DNA of 64,000 bases from Bog-473 sp963755495 (GCA_963755495.1 CAVWJS010000009.1:13102-77101); one strand, 5' to 3'; shown: positions 1 to 9,485, counted from the stretch's first letter. Translations and numbers: made by a program. Notes: generated by a model not told the origin, from the sequence alone.

Positions 1-627
1 AAGCGCCGGTCCTCAGCATGGGGACGCCTGAAGATCCCGACGAGAAGCTGTCCGATACCGAAGGAAGGCCACTACCGGGGGTAGTGATTCGCGTGGTTGG
101 AGCCGATGGCCGCGTGGTCCGCCCCAGGTGAGCCTGGAGAGCTTCGAGTTCAGGCTCCTCAGCAGATGCTGGGGTACGTCGATGGAGCGCTTGACGGCGA
201 AGTCTTCGATAGAGACGGATATGTCCGAACCGGAGATATCGGAACGATCGATTCCCACGGGTTTGTGCGAATCACGGGGCGGCTCAAAGACGTCGTCATC
301 CGCAACGGAGAGAACGTCGCGACTGCCGAGGTAGAAGATCTCCTCAGAGGGCATCCTGAGGTTGTGGATGTCGCAGTATTGGGTCTGCCTGACATACGAA
401 CCGGCGAACGGGTCTGTGCCGTGGTCGAACTCCAACCCGGCGCTCAGGCACTGACCGTCGAGTTGGTGGGCGCCTATCTCCAGGGAAAGGGCCTTCGGCC
501 CGTTGGGTGGCCCGAGCAGGTCGAGGTGGTCGCATCGCTCCCTCGAAACGTGGCCGGAAAAGTCGACAAAGCCGATCTTCGGACAGCCTTGGTGGCCAGC
601 CCGGCGCAACAGGATTTCGGGGGTTGA
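1..627 (+). CDS. AMP-dependent acyl-CoA ligase, C-terminal part, frameshifted and cut by window edge
   Basis: This is the C-terminal ~208 residues of an ANL-superfamily acyl-CoA ligase, which would activate a carboxylic acid with ATP and CoA. Positions 3-125 read in frame 3 and give a coherent stretch (SMGTPEDPDEKLSDTEGRPL), after which the frame hits TGA; the protein continues in frame 1 with PGEPGELRV, GYVRTGDIG (ATP-binding motif), GRLKDVVIRNGENV (hinge) and LPRNVAGKVDK with the catalytic Lys. Removing one C from the CCCC run at 122-125 joins both frames. The shift is either a real lesion or a homopolymer sequencing error. It ends converging on the TetR gene. Confidence 0.85.
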
Positions 628-662
628 CTCCTCGGCCACCGTCTGACCATCCAAGGTCGGGC

Positions 663-680
663 GCTTCGGGATGTCGAAGC
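663..680. terminator. small hairpin between convergent genes
   Basis: A 6-bp stem (GCTTCG/CGAAGC) with a 6-nt loop lies between the stop of the ligase and the end of the convergent TetR gene. There is no T-tract, so a terminator role is only suggested by position. Confidence 0.25.
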
Positions 681-686
681 CGTGAC

Positions 687-1364
687 CTAAGCAGTAGAGC
701 GCTCTTGTTCCGCTGCAATCCCTTGAAGGACCAACGCGATCCGCAGATCCAGGCTTTCGCGGAGGGTGCGATCTGCATCACCTGCTGCCCATCGTTGCAG
801 GGCGTCCACAACCATGCCTGCCATGACCTCTCCAACGTCCGCCGGCACAATGTCGGGTCGGATCCTTCCCTGCTGTTGACCGTCGCGGACAATACGGCTG
901 AGCACGTCGTCAAAGAGGATCTGATCGCGGCCGAGCTCTCGCGCTGCGACGCTGTTCAGCGCCACCTGACGCATGATGGTGACGGCAAGACTGCGCGGCG
1001 TGTGCTCCATGCGGGACGCCAGTCCCTCGACAAACGCCTCGATCTCATCATCGAACGAGCCACGACGTACGGCGTCGTCGACGTCGGAGTTGACCCCTTC
1101 TGCTGTTGCCAGCGCGAACTCAACTAGCAGCCGCTCCTTCGATTCGAAATGAAGGTAATAGGTCGATCGTCCGATCCCGGCCGCGTTGCACAGGTCCTCT
1201 ACCGTGGTTTCGTTGTATCCCTTTTCGGCCCAAACGTCCGCCGCGGCGCGCATGATCGCTCGGCGGGTATTGACAGACCGCTCCTGACGCAGCAGCGTGC
1301 GACGGTAGGGATTCGCGACCGCGGGTTGCGGGTCAGTCACAGTCTCGGGGCCGAGGTGCGTCAC
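687..1364 (-). CDS. TetR/AcrR family transcriptional regulator
   Basis: 225-residue protein with an N-terminal TetR helix-turn-helix at roughly residues 35-80: RRAIMRAAADVWAEKGY, then TTVEDLCNAAGIGRSTYYLHF, followed by a variable ligand domain. It lies 48 bp downstream of the hotdog gene on the same strand, so the two probably form one transcript. Palindromes at 2295-2324, in the promoter shared with the divergent amidohydrolase, are plausible binding sites. The ligand is unknown; an acyl-CoA is a reasonable guess from the neighbours. The first residues are variable, so a start further in is possible. Confidence 0.9.
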   Translation of the reverse strand: MTHLGPETVTDPQPAVANPYRRTLLRQERSVNTRRAIMRAAADVWAEKGYNETTVEDLCNAAGIGRSTYYLHFESKERLLVEFALATAEGVNSDVDDAVRRGSFDDEIEAFVEGLASRMEHTPRSLAVTIMRQVALNSVAARELGRDQILFDDVLSRIVRDGQQQGRIRPDIVPADVGEVMAGMVVDALQRWAAGDADRTLRESLDLRIALVLQGIAAEQERSTA

Positions 1365-1412
1365 GACATCGTTGAGGGGGAATGGCGGAGAAGTAGTAGC
1401 CGCGGACTGAGG

Positions 1413-2267
1413 TCACGATGGCGCGCCACGAAAAACATAGCTTGCCGCGGTTATGGCACGGTCGTCATTTCCTTCATCGTGGATCGTGAGCTGAACACCG
1501 ATTCGTCCCGACCCGTCCGAGCCAGTCAGGACCGACCCTTCACACCGGAAGGGGCCGATCTTCCCTCGAGCGAGAAACATGACGTGCACGCTATCCACTT
1601 GGAGCGTGGCGTTGCCCGCATACGCCGTTGCCAGTTCGACCGCCGCCGTCTCGAGAAGGATGTGTTGCGGCCCCAGGTGTAGGGCAGCATCCGGGGACGC
1701 CAACTCTTCCCGAAGCTCGGGAAGCACCCAGTGTCCGTCCTTGCGTCGGGAGGCTCCGAAGACTTCCCAGAGCGGAGGCAGATCCGGAGAGTCTTCAATG
1801 TGCATGACCGGGTCATCTTCGAAGCGTTGTAAGCCGGGAGGCACTTCTCCGATGGAGGCGCCCTGTGAATTCACGAGCGCAATGACCCGATGATGGTTTT
1901 CGGCGTCCACGACAGTGGCTCGGCTGAAACCCATCCGCTGACCGCGCTTCAAGCTGACCGCTCCGATCACGTCGACTCGCTTGACGTCTCGACCGTCATC
2001 GATGATCTGGAGCGAATGGATCACGGGATTCGGGACATTTTCGAGGTCGGAGCCGGTCGCGCCACCGGGGCAGATGATGGCGAGGGGAGCAGCCATGAGC
2101 CCGCCGGCGGGGTTTCGCATGTCACGACGAATCGTCACGGCCCCGTCCTCGACGACGTTCATGGAAGAGAACCGGCGTCCGATGTAGCGGTAGCTGAGGA
2201 GAGCGCCCCATCGTTTGCGGAGCTCGTCCCAGTAGTCATCGTCGGAGACTTCTCGAATGTCCTGCAT
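1413..2267 (-). CDS. hotdog-fold (thioesterase-like) protein
   Basis: 284-residue protein that looks like two hotdog domains in tandem: residues ~45-140 (MRNPAGGLMAAPLAI ... RGQRMGFSRATVVDAE) and ~195-284 (LHLGPQHILLETAAVELA ... VDSVHVMFLARGKIGPFRCE). This matches the general layout of acyl-CoA thioesterases of the PaaI/TesB type, but no catalytic residue can be assigned with certainty. The ATG at 2267 is preferred over an upstream TTG at 2348, because the longer form would read through the palindromic operator region. It is the first gene of a two-gene unit with the TetR gene. Role in removing CoA from intermediates is inferred. Confidence 0.7.
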   Translation of the reverse strand: MQDIREVSDDDYWDELRKRWGALLSYRYIGRRFSSMNVVEDGAVTIRRDMRNPAGGLMAAPLAIICPGGATGSDLENVPNPVIHSLQIIDDGRDVKRVDVIGAVSLKRGQRMGFSRATVVDAENHHRVIALVNSQGASIGEVPPGLQRFEDDPVMHIEDSPDLPPLWEVFGASRRKDGHWVLPELREELASPDAALHLGPQHILLETAAVELATAYAGNATLQVDSVHVMFLARGKIGPFRCEGSVLTGSDGSGRIGVQLTIHDEGNDDRAITAASYVFRGAPS

Positions 2268-2294
2268 GCGCCCAGAATACAAGGAATCTGGACA

Positions 2295-2324
2295 ACTGAC
2301 CAGTTTTCTCTGGACAAGCGTCCA
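2295..2324. promoter_or_regulatory. two inverted repeats in a divergent promoter, candidate TetR operator
   Basis: ACTG-AC-CAGT at 2295-2304 and TGGAC-AAGC-GTCCA at 2311-2324 are perfect inverted repeats. A direct repeat CTGGACAA occurs at both (2288 and 2310). They lie between the hotdog/TetR unit on the minus strand and the amidohydrolase on the plus strand, the usual location of an autoregulatory TetR site. Confidence 0.5.
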
Positions 2325-2386
2325 TAGAAACGGGTACTCTCGTTTCAAAGAGTGTTTCCACCACTCGTGGAGAGACGAAAGGGACG

Positions 2387-3616
2387 ATGGATGGCCTACG
2401 TCAAGAGCGTGACCCGGTGACGGCTCGCCTCGCGTTTCCTGTTTTCGACGCCGACAACCACCTCTACGAGACGCCAGAGGCCCTCACGAAGTACCTGCCG
2501 GAAGCGCGGGCGGGGGCCATCGACTTCGTCGACGTGCACGGGCGCACCAAGATCACCGTCAACGGGCAGATCAGCAACTACATCCCGAATCCGACCTTCG
2601 ATCGAGTCGGCCGGCCCGGTGCGATGGCCGGCTACTTCAGGGACGGGAATCCGGAAGGAAAGTCATACCGGGAGATCGTCGGGCACGGGATCGATTGCCC
2701 GGACGCGTTCCGCAACGCGTCCGCCCGACTCGAGTTGATGGATGAGCAGGGAATCGATTTCGCAATGATGTACCCAACGTTGGCCAGCCTGATCGAAGAA
2801 CGAATGCGAGACGATCCCGATCTCTGCGCAGACGCCGTTCACGCACTGAACCGATGGATGACCGAAGCATGGCCGTACGTCTTTGAGGAGCGGATTTTCG
2901 CCACTCCGGTCATCGCAATGGGTCTCGTCGACCGTGCGCTCAGGGAACTCGATTACGTCGTGGAGCATGGCGCTCGAGCGATGCTCGTTCGGCCGGCACC
3001 GGCCTGGGGGTATCGCGGCCCTCGTTCGTTTGCGCTCCCGGAATTCGATCCCCTGTGGAAGAGAGTTGAGGAGGCGGGTCTCGTTGTCGTTCTTCACGCC
3101 TCCGACAGCGGTTATGTCCGTTACACCAACGAGTGGGACGGTCAAACTGGAGAAGCACTCGCCTTCGGCGAGGCGAGCCTGTTCTCAATGGTGGTCGAAG
3201 GTGACTACCGAGCGATTCGCGATGCAGCAACGTCCGTCATTTGTCACGGGATGCTCGAGAGATTTCCGAGGCTCCGACTGTTGATGGTCGAGAATGGCGG
3301 GGGCTGGGTGCCACACCTTCTCGAAACCCTTGACCACGGCTACCAGCGAGCTCCTCATCGCTACCCCGAACACCCAGCGGACACCTTCAAGAGACACTTC
3401 TGGATGCATCCCTTCCACGAAGAGGATCCTCGGATGCTCGTCAACCTTCTTGGCGCGGACCGCGTCGTATTCGGGTCCGACTTCCCGCACATCGAAGGGC
3501 TCGCCGACCCTGTGTCGTGGGTGAAGGAATTGGATGGCTTGCCAGAGGAACAGGTACGACTCGTCATGGGGGGGAACATGCTGAGTCTGTTCGGTATTGA
3601 GACCGCTGGCGTCTGA
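2387..3616 (+). CDS. amidohydrolase 2 family protein (ACMSD-like TIM barrel)
   Basis: 409-residue metal-dependent hydrolase or decarboxylase of the amidohydrolase_2 family. Visible motifs are FDADNHLYE near residue 23 (Asp-x-Asp-x-His variant of the metal site), VVLHASDSG near 235 (metal His), LLMVENGGGWVPHL near 300 (active-site Glu) and FGSDFPHIEG near 368 (metal Asp). The family acts on ring-cleavage or beta-keto type acids by hydrolysis or decarboxylation. A good ribosome site (GAAAGGGA) precedes the ATG. Divergent from the hotdog/TetR pair, so likely under the same regulator. A second member of the family lies at 41101. Confidence 0.88.
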   Translation: MDGLRQERDPVTARLAFPVFDADNHLYETPEALTKYLPEARAGAIDFVDVHGRTKITVNGQISNYIPNPTFDRVGRPGAMAGYFRDGNPEGKSYREIVGHGIDCPDAFRNASARLELMDEQGIDFAMMYPTLASLIEERMRDDPDLCADAVHALNRWMTEAWPYVFEERIFATPVIAMGLVDRALRELDYVVEHGARAMLVRPAPAWGYRGPRSFALPEFDPLWKRVEEAGLVVVLHASDSGYVRYTNEWDGQTGEALAFGEASLFSMVVEGDYRAIRDAATSVICHGMLERFPRLRLLMVENGGGWVPHLLETLDHGYQRAPHRYPEHPADTFKRHFWMHPFHEEDPRMLVNLLGADRVVFGSDFPHIEGLADPVSWVKELDGLPEEQVRLVMGGNMLSLFGIETAGV

Positions 3617-3714
3617 ACAGAAACTGCGCAAAGTGGTTCGGAAATGACGGCAGGAACGAAGTCCTCGGGTGAAGAGCACGCAGCCACCCTGAGACATACC
3701 TTCATAACTAGTCG

Positions 3715-5268
3715 ATGGATTTGCGGTGTTATCCCCCGTGCAGCGCGAATCGTGATTCGGTCGCAAATATCGTCCTCGCCGAGATCGCACCTGTGAGCGA
3801 CAACCTCGGGTCGCTGCTGATGGACCACCCGTTCGAGGACGATCGTGACCTTCTGTGCACGGTCGATACGGTCCAGTCCGCCGGTCAGGCTCGAGCTGCT
3901 GCACGCGCGACGGCGGATGCCCTCAGGGAATCCGGGGTCGCACCGGGCCAGGGTGTCGCGGTCAAGCTTCCGAGTAGTCCGGAACTGGTCACGACGATGG
4001 CAGGCATCTGGCTGGCGGGAGCAGTATTCGTTCCGCTCAACGATCGGTCGCCGGATGCGGAGGTCACTCACATCATTGAAACCATCCGGCCCAAGGTGGT
4101 TGTCGACGAGGCGGGTATCCGCTCCCTCGAGGATCCGCTGTCCCACGACGCTGACGTTGCGTTCGTTACGTGGACGTCTGGCACTACGGGTGTTCCCAAG
4201 GCGATCCTGCAGACCCACAGCGGATACCTGGAGCTTCTCGACCGGGTGCTGCGGCCGTTGCGCGGATCGGGCAGTGGAAGCGGGAGCAGTGCGAAACCAA
4301 CCGAGGCTGTGCGAGAGCCCAGTCCCAATCTGGTGCCGGTCTCGATCGCGCTCAACGCGGGGATCTACAACGTCTGTTTTGGGTTGCGGGCCGGGACATC
4401 TTTGGTCCTCATGCCTCGCTTTTCGACCAGAGAGTTCGCCGCACTCATTAGCCGATATCAGATCCGTTCAACGGTGTTGCCACCAGCAGCAATGGTGATG
4501 CTGGCCACGGACCACGAGATCACGGACCTCGCGCCCCTGCGCTATGTCCGGAGCATCACGGCGCCCCTTTCGCCACCAGCGGCCCGCCTGTTCATGGAGC
4601 GCTTTGGCACAACTGTTCTGAACAGCTACGGACAGGCGGAAGTTGGCGAGGTCATCGGATGGACGGCCGCGGATGCCAGAGAGCATCCAGAGAAGCTGGG
4701 CGCGGCGGGACGCCCGCTCCCCGGTGTCGACATCCGGGTCGTCGATCAGAGTGATCGAGACGTCGAGACAGATGGGGTGGGGGAGCTCCTGGTTCGTCCC
4801 CCCCGCATGGCTGCGGGCTACGCAGGCGGTGAGTCCCTCTCTGACCGGCTGGACGCTCAAGGGTTTGTCCGCACGGGAGATCATGCCCGACTCGATCCGG
4901 AGGGTTTCGTCTGGATCGAGGGGCGCAGTTCGGACCTCATCAATCGGGGCGGCTACAAAGTCTTCCCGGATCAGGTCGAGGAGGTTTTGCGGCTCGTTCC
5001 GGGCGTGATTGATGTAGCAGTGGTTGGGTGGCCAGACGAACGACTTGGCCAGGTCCCGGTCGCCGTCGTGGTGGGGGACGCCAGCGCTGATTCACTCGAG
5101 CGTGCGTGCCGGGCGGGGTTGGCCCCCTACAAAGTACCCGTTGCCTTCGAGCGGGCTGCATCGCTACCCCGCAGCGAGGTCGGCAAGGTCCTGCGGAAAG
5201 AGATCGTGGCGAACCTGGCAACAGGGTCGGATGGTCCGGCCATCGGATCAGAAGGGAGCGTGCGTTGA
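3715..5268 (+). CDS. AMP-dependent acyl-CoA synthetase/ligase
   Basis: 517-residue ANL-family ligase. Motifs in order: P-loop TWTSGTTGVPKAI near residue 152, NSYGQAEVGEV near 302, RTGDHARLDPEG near 385, GRSSDLINRGGYKV hinge, and LPRSEVGKVLRKE with the C-terminal catalytic Lys. It would convert a free acid into its CoA thioester, the entry step for the operon that follows. First gene of a run with overlapping ends to 10306. The first ~25 residues are atypical for the family, so translation may start further in, for example at GTG 3793. A low-complexity GSGSGS stretch lies near residue 185. Confidence 0.93.
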   Translation: MDLRCYPPCSANRDSVANIVLAEIAPVSDNLGSLLMDHPFEDDRDLLCTVDTVQSAGQARAAARATADALRESGVAPGQGVAVKLPSSPELVTTMAGIWLAGAVFVPLNDRSPDAEVTHIIETIRPKVVVDEAGIRSLEDPLSHDADVAFVTWTSGTTGVPKAILQTHSGYLELLDRVLRPLRGSGSGSGSSAKPTEAVREPSPNLVPVSIALNAGIYNVCFGLRAGTSLVLMPRFSTREFAALISRYQIRSTVLPPAAMVMLATDHEITDLAPLRYVRSITAPLSPPAARLFMERFGTTVLNSYGQAEVGEVIGWTAADAREHPEKLGAAGRPLPGVDIRVVDQSDRDVETDGVGELLVRPPRMAAGYAGGESLSDRLDAQGFVRTGDHARLDPEGFVWIEGRSSDLINRGGYKVFPDQVEEVLRLVPGVIDVAVVGWPDERLGQVPVAVVVGDASADSLERACRAGLAPYKVPVAFERAASLPRSEVGKVLRKEIVANLATGSDGPAIGSEGSVR

Positions 5269-6515
5269 GCGAAGGGGCAATCACCGAGGAGGGGATTCAG
5301 CGACTGCGTGCTCGGATCGGCATACCTGAACCTCACACCGTGATGAGGCCTCGTTACGCGAGACCCAACGTTGATGCATTCCGGCATGTCGCCGAGGCCT
5401 ACGGCGATGACAATCCCCTCTGGTCCGATGAGGACTACGCCGCCAGAACGGTCTGGGGCGGGGTCGTCGCACCGCCGCCTCTTGTTGGTGGCGACTCCCT
5501 GATCGGGTTCGATGAGGTCACTCGCGTCCCCGAGGAACATCGCGAGCTCATGAAGGGTGACCCGCTACGCGGGGTGCATGCATTCTATTCTGCGAGCGCA
5601 CGCGAATGGTGGGCTCCACTGCGTCCCGATCGCGGAATCAGCCGACGAAATGCGCTCGTTGGCGTCCTCGAGAAGCCCAGTGAGTTCGCTGGCCGTGCCG
5701 TTCACGAGTGGATGGCACAGGTGTTCCGTGAAGACGACGGCCCGGCACTTTCGGCGCAGTATCGCCTGATGATTCGCACGGAACGGACGAAGGCCCGAGA
5801 GCGCAAGAAGAACGATGCGCTCGACCAGCAGCCGTACACCGAGGAGCAAATTGAGGAGATCGACGCGCAATACAGTGCTGAAACGCCCCGAGGGAGCAAA
5901 TCGCGTTGGTGGGAGGATGTCAAGGTCGGCGACCGCGTGGGCCCGATGGTCAAGGGTCCGATGACCGTCACGGACATGGTGTGCTGGCATGCGGGTGTCG
6001 GCATGGGGCTGTACGACGTGAAGCCCCTCCGTCTGGGCTACAAGAATCGGATGCGCATTCCGCGGTTTTATCAGCGTGATGACCTCAACGTGCCCGATGT
6101 CATGCAGCGAGTCCATTGGGATCCCGAGTTCGCCCGCCGTGCTGGAAACCCGACAACGTTTGACTACGGGCGAATGCGCGAGACGTGGCTCATTCATCTC
6201 TGCACCGACTGGATGGGAGATGACGCCTGGTTGTGGAAGCTCGAATGTGAGTTCCGCAAGTTCAACTTCGTGGGCGACACGCAATGGCTTTCGGGCATCG
6301 TCACCAATCGTTATCTGACGGAAGCAAACCAGACTGCCGTTGACATCGATCTCTCGGCAGTGAACCAAAGAGGCGAAGTCACAACGCCCGGTCACGCCAC
6401 GGTTTTGTTGCCGAGCCGACAGTTTGGTGCCGTCGAGCTTCCACACCCCCCAGGTCTCAGCGACGACCTGCAAGACGTCCTGACTGCTATCAGTGAGAGG
6501 TACGTGTTGCAATGA
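5265..6515 (+). CDS. MaoC-like/FAS1-type double-hotdog dehydratase domain protein
   Basis: 416-residue protein with an N-terminal FAS1_DH/MaoC-like hotdog (PRYARPNVDAFRHVAEAYGD, then WGGVVAPPPLV) and a C-terminal MaoC-like half (ARRAGNPTTFDYGRMRETWL near residue 310). The family hydrates enoyl-CoA or dehydrates hydroxyacyl-CoA. The start chosen is TTG 5265, which overlaps the stop of the ligase (TTGA) and has AGAAGGGAG just upstream; the open frame extends further 5-prime only as an overlap. The following crotonase starts inside its stop codon, so the products are probably translationally coupled. Confidence 0.82.
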   Translation: MSEGAITEEGIQRLRARIGIPEPHTVMRPRYARPNVDAFRHVAEAYGDDNPLWSDEDYAARTVWGGVVAPPPLVGGDSLIGFDEVTRVPEEHRELMKGDPLRGVHAFYSASAREWWAPLRPDRGISRRNALVGVLEKPSEFAGRAVHEWMAQVFREDDGPALSAQYRLMIRTERTKARERKKNDALDQQPYTEEQIEEIDAQYSAETPRGSKSRWWEDVKVGDRVGPMVKGPMTVTDMVCWHAGVGMGLYDVKPLRLGYKNRMRIPRFYQRDDLNVPDVMQRVHWDPEFARRAGNPTTFDYGRMRETWLIHLCTDWMGDDAWLWKLECEFRKFNFVGDTQWLSGIVTNRYLTEANQTAVDIDLSAVNQRGEVTTPGHATVLLPSRQFGAVELPHPPGLSDDLQDVLTAISERYVLQ

Positions 6516-7336
6516 GCACGTTCGAGCCGGAAGGGCCGTACCAATCGATCGAGGGCCTCCACATTGAGCGCCGAGGGCCGGTCCTGGAATTTGTGATCGA
6601 TCGGCAGAAGAAGCGAAATGCACTCACCGATCCCATAGTGGCGTCCATGATCGGGGCACTGTCAGCCGCCGGTCCTGATGAGTCCATCCGTGTGATCGTG
6701 CTCCGGGCGGCCGGCGATCACTTCTGCGCAGGCTTTGACATCGTGGATCGAAACACAGGTGATCTCCGTCCCAGAGTCGGCAGCATTCAGCGCCGTCTTC
6801 CCACGGAAGCGCACCGACTGATCGAGTTGTTGCTGACCGTCCAGACGCCTGTCGTCTGCCGCGTCCAGGGGTGGGCGGCCGGGATCGGGCTGCACCTCGT
6901 TCTTGCCGCTGACTTCGCTGTTGTGGACGAAACGGCGAAGTTTTGGGAACCCTATGCTCAGCGTGGCTTCACGCCTGACACCGGTGGGACGTGGCTACTG
7001 CCGCGCCGTATTGGCGAGGTCCGTGCCAGGAGAATGCTCCTGCTCGGAGAGCGTGTTTCGGGCACAGAGGCTGCGATTTGGGGCATGGTGGATCGGTCCG
7101 TGCCAGCGGAACGCCTAGATGACGAAGTGAAGGCTTTGGTCGATCAGCTGGCCGAGGGTCCCACGGTGACACTCGGCCTGACCAAGTGGATGTTGCAGGC
7201 TAGCTCGACAGCAGCCGCGCTCGAACAACTCCAAAACGAGGCATTGGCCATGGAGCTGTCCTCACGCAGCGATGACTTTCGCGAGGGCCTGGCCGCGTTC
7301 GTGGAGAAGCGACCCCCGACGTTCAGCGGAAGATGA
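6512..7336 (+). CDS. enoyl-CoA hydratase/isomerase (crotonase) family protein
   Basis: 274-residue crotonase. HFCAGFDIVD near residue 70 forms half of the oxyanion hole and GWAAGIGLHLVLAADFAV near 115 the other half. GFTPDTGGTWLLPRRIG near 152 has Asp where classical hydratases carry the second Glu, as in many isomerase-type members; the first catalytic Glu position is WEPYAQRG. Start ATG overlaps the previous stop by 4 nt (ATGA). It would hydrate or isomerise an unsaturated CoA ester made by this operon. Confidence 0.93.
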   Translation: MSTFEPEGPYQSIEGLHIERRGPVLEFVIDRQKKRNALTDPIVASMIGALSAAGPDESIRVIVLRAAGDHFCAGFDIVDRNTGDLRPRVGSIQRRLPTEAHRLIELLLTVQTPVVCRVQGWAAGIGLHLVLAADFAVVDETAKFWEPYAQRGFTPDTGGTWLLPRRIGEVRARRMLLLGERVSGTEAAIWGMVDRSVPAERLDDEVKALVDQLAEGPTVTLGLTKWMLQASSTAAALEQLQNEALAMELSSRSDDFREGLAAFVEKRPPTFSGR

Positions 7337-8637
7337 GCGTGGCCGACACAACCGCGGCGGGTAACCGTGTTTTCGTCGACGACTCCATGCCGGCGGACGA
7401 AGTACGCCGGGTCGTGCGGGCGTGGTTGGACGCCCACGTGCCTTCAATCTGGCTGGAGGCGGGGCGACGCGGTGGACCGACGGAGGTCCGCACGGTGCGT
7501 TCAAGGACGGAATACGAGGCGTGGTACCCCACCTTTGGTCTGTCTGGCCTCGTGGTTCCGACCTGGCCTATCGAGTATGGCGGCCTGGGTCTGGTTCCCG
7601 ACATCGCCCGCGCCGTCGAGCAGGAGCTGAGACCCTTCAACCTGGGCCGACTGAACCCATTGGGACTGAATCTGGCCGCGCCGGCCCTCTTTGCCCACGG
7701 CACGGAGCAGCAACGACTCCGCTATCTGCCGCCGATCGTGCGCAATGAGGAGCGCTGGTGCCAACTCTTCAGTGAGCCCGGATCCGGCTCCGATCTGGCC
7801 TCCCTGTCGACCCGCGCCGAACAGGACGGAGAGGAATGGGTCGTCACCGGGCAAAAGGTATGGACGACGTGGGCTCACCGTTCCACGCATGCTGTCCTTC
7901 TCGCCCGCACCAACCCCGACGTGCCGAAACGGGAGGGGATCACATATTTCTTGATCGATCTGCGTCAGGAGGGGGTCGATGTTCGGCCGCTCCGCCACAT
8001 GGGTGGCGAGATCGACTTCAACGAAGTCTTCCTCGATGGTGCCCGCATTCCCGACACACAGCGTATTGGCGCGGTCGGCAATGGCTGGAAGGTGGCCAAC
8101 GCCACGCTTTCGGGCGAGCGCCAGATGGTCTCTGGTTCTGGGTCGGGTGGCGTTGACCGCATTGGCGGATCGGGAGCGGATGCCCTCGTGCGCTTGGCCA
8201 AGCGCATCAGCGCCGATGGCCACCCCGGCGGCTGGGACGATCCGGTCCGGCGACAGTCCGTGATTCACCTCTGGTGCGAGGAACAGATTCGCGGCTGGAC
8301 GAACCAGCGCGTACGGGCGCAACTGCAAGCCGGTCGTTCGCCCGGGCCCGAGAGCTCCATTGGCAAGGTTGCCCAGGGTGAGCTCAATCAGCGGATCCAA
8401 CTGTTGGCGGTGGACATGCTGGGTGCCGCTGCAACCGCCTGGCCTGCCCGGGGAGAATCGTGGGCAGAGTCGCTCCCCTACGAGGTCAGAGGCATGTTTC
8501 GCAGCCGGGCTAACACTATCGAGGGCGGCACCACCGAGGTCAACAAGAACATCCTGGGTGAGAGGGTCCTCGGACTCCCGCGCGAGGACGATCCTTGGTC
8601 GAAGGCACCCTGGCGGGATATCCCCCGCAGCGGATGA
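7333..8637 (+). CDS. acyl-CoA dehydrogenase
   Basis: 434-residue FAD-dependent acyl-CoA dehydrogenase. Visible are WPIEYGGLGL near residue 78, the flavin/substrate segment CQLFSEPGSGSDLASL near 140, VTGQKVWTTWAH near 172 and the C-terminal IEGGTTEVNKNILGERVLG near 395, typical of FadE-type subunits that often work as heteromers in actinobacterial steroid or terpenoid side-chain oxidation. ATGA overlap with the crotonase before and with the crotonase after. It would introduce the alpha,beta double bond in the substrate of this operon. Confidence 0.94.
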   Translation: MSVADTTAAGNRVFVDDSMPADEVRRVVRAWLDAHVPSIWLEAGRRGGPTEVRTVRSRTEYEAWYPTFGLSGLVVPTWPIEYGGLGLVPDIARAVEQELRPFNLGRLNPLGLNLAAPALFAHGTEQQRLRYLPPIVRNEERWCQLFSEPGSGSDLASLSTRAEQDGEEWVVTGQKVWTTWAHRSTHAVLLARTNPDVPKREGITYFLIDLRQEGVDVRPLRHMGGEIDFNEVFLDGARIPDTQRIGAVGNGWKVANATLSGERQMVSGSGSGGVDRIGGSGADALVRLAKRISADGHPGGWDDPVRRQSVIHLWCEEQIRGWTNQRVRAQLQAGRSPGPESSIGKVAQGELNQRIQLLAVDMLGAAATAWPARGESWAESLPYEVRGMFRSRANTIEGGTTEVNKNILGERVLGLPREDDPWSKAPWRDIPRSG

Positions 8638-9485
8638 GCTACGAATCGCTCTTGATCGAGCGCCGCGGCGCGGTCGGCTGGCTGATCTTCAACCGGCCTA
8701 GTGCGGGCAACGCCATGGACGCGCAGATGCTGGACGATCTCGAGGCCGCGTGGGTCGAACTCGACCGCGACCCTTCCGTTCGCGTGATCGTGAACACCGG
8801 CGAGGGCAGGGCATTCCAGACCGGTCTCGATGTGGTGCAACTGGCTCGCCAGCCGGAAGCGCTCCGTAAGCAGTCCGGCCGGACTCGTCGGTCGGAGCTC
8901 AAGATGACGTCGTGGCACAACCAGGTGTGGAAGCCCGTTATCTGTGCAGTGAACGGCACCTGCGCCGGCGGCGGGCTGCACTTTGTGGCCGATGCTGACG
9001 TCGTGCTCGCGGCGTCCGACGCCACCTTCCTCGATCCGCACGTGTCCGTAGGGCAGGTGACTGCCTTCGAGGCGATCGGCCTGGCCCGGAAGATGCCTTT
9101 TGAGGCCGTCATGCGCATGGCTCTACTGGGTCGCCACGAGCGGCTCAGTGCCCAGCGGGCCCATGCCCTGGGAATGGTCAGTCAGGTCGTGGACCCACCC
9201 GAACAGCTGCGCGAGAAGGCCCAGCATCTCGCTGAGCTAATAGCGGAAGGTTCGCCCGCAGCCATGGCGGCGACCAAACGTGCTCTGTGGGGCGCGCTGG
9301 AGGCCGGACTGACCGACGCCTGCAAGGCCGGGGCCAGAGAGCTGGTCTCCATGTGGGGACACCCGGACCAGGAGGAGGGGCCAAGGGCTTTCGCCGAGAA
9401 ACGGAGCCCAGAGTGGCAACCGCTCGAGTCCTCGCTCGCATCCTCTGCGGGGTTCGGACCAATCACAGAAAAGACGGAGGTGTGA
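8634..9485 (+). CDS. enoyl-CoA hydratase/isomerase family protein, tandem paralogue 1
   Basis: 283-residue crotonase. The ATG at 8634 overlaps the dehydrogenase stop (ATGA). Key parts: EGRAFQTGLDVVQLA near residue 58 (oxyanion hole), NGTCAGGGLHFVADADVVLA near 105, FLDPHVSVGQVTAFEAIGLA near 130. The HVSVGQ segment replaces the usual Glu-bearing helix, so simple hydration is not assured. It is very similar through its C-terminal half to the next gene, the pair having arisen by tandem duplication. Confidence 0.92.
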   Translation: MSYESLLIERRGAVGWLIFNRPSAGNAMDAQMLDDLEAAWVELDRDPSVRVIVNTGEGRAFQTGLDVVQLARQPEALRKQSGRTRRSELKMTSWHNQVWKPVICAVNGTCAGGGLHFVADADVVLAASDATFLDPHVSVGQVTAFEAIGLARKMPFEAVMRMALLGRHERLSAQRAHALGMVSQVVDPPEQLREKAQHLAELIAEGSPAAMAATKRALWGALEAGLTDACKAGARELVSMWGHPDQEEGPRAFAEKRSPEWQPLESSLASSAGFGPITEKTEV

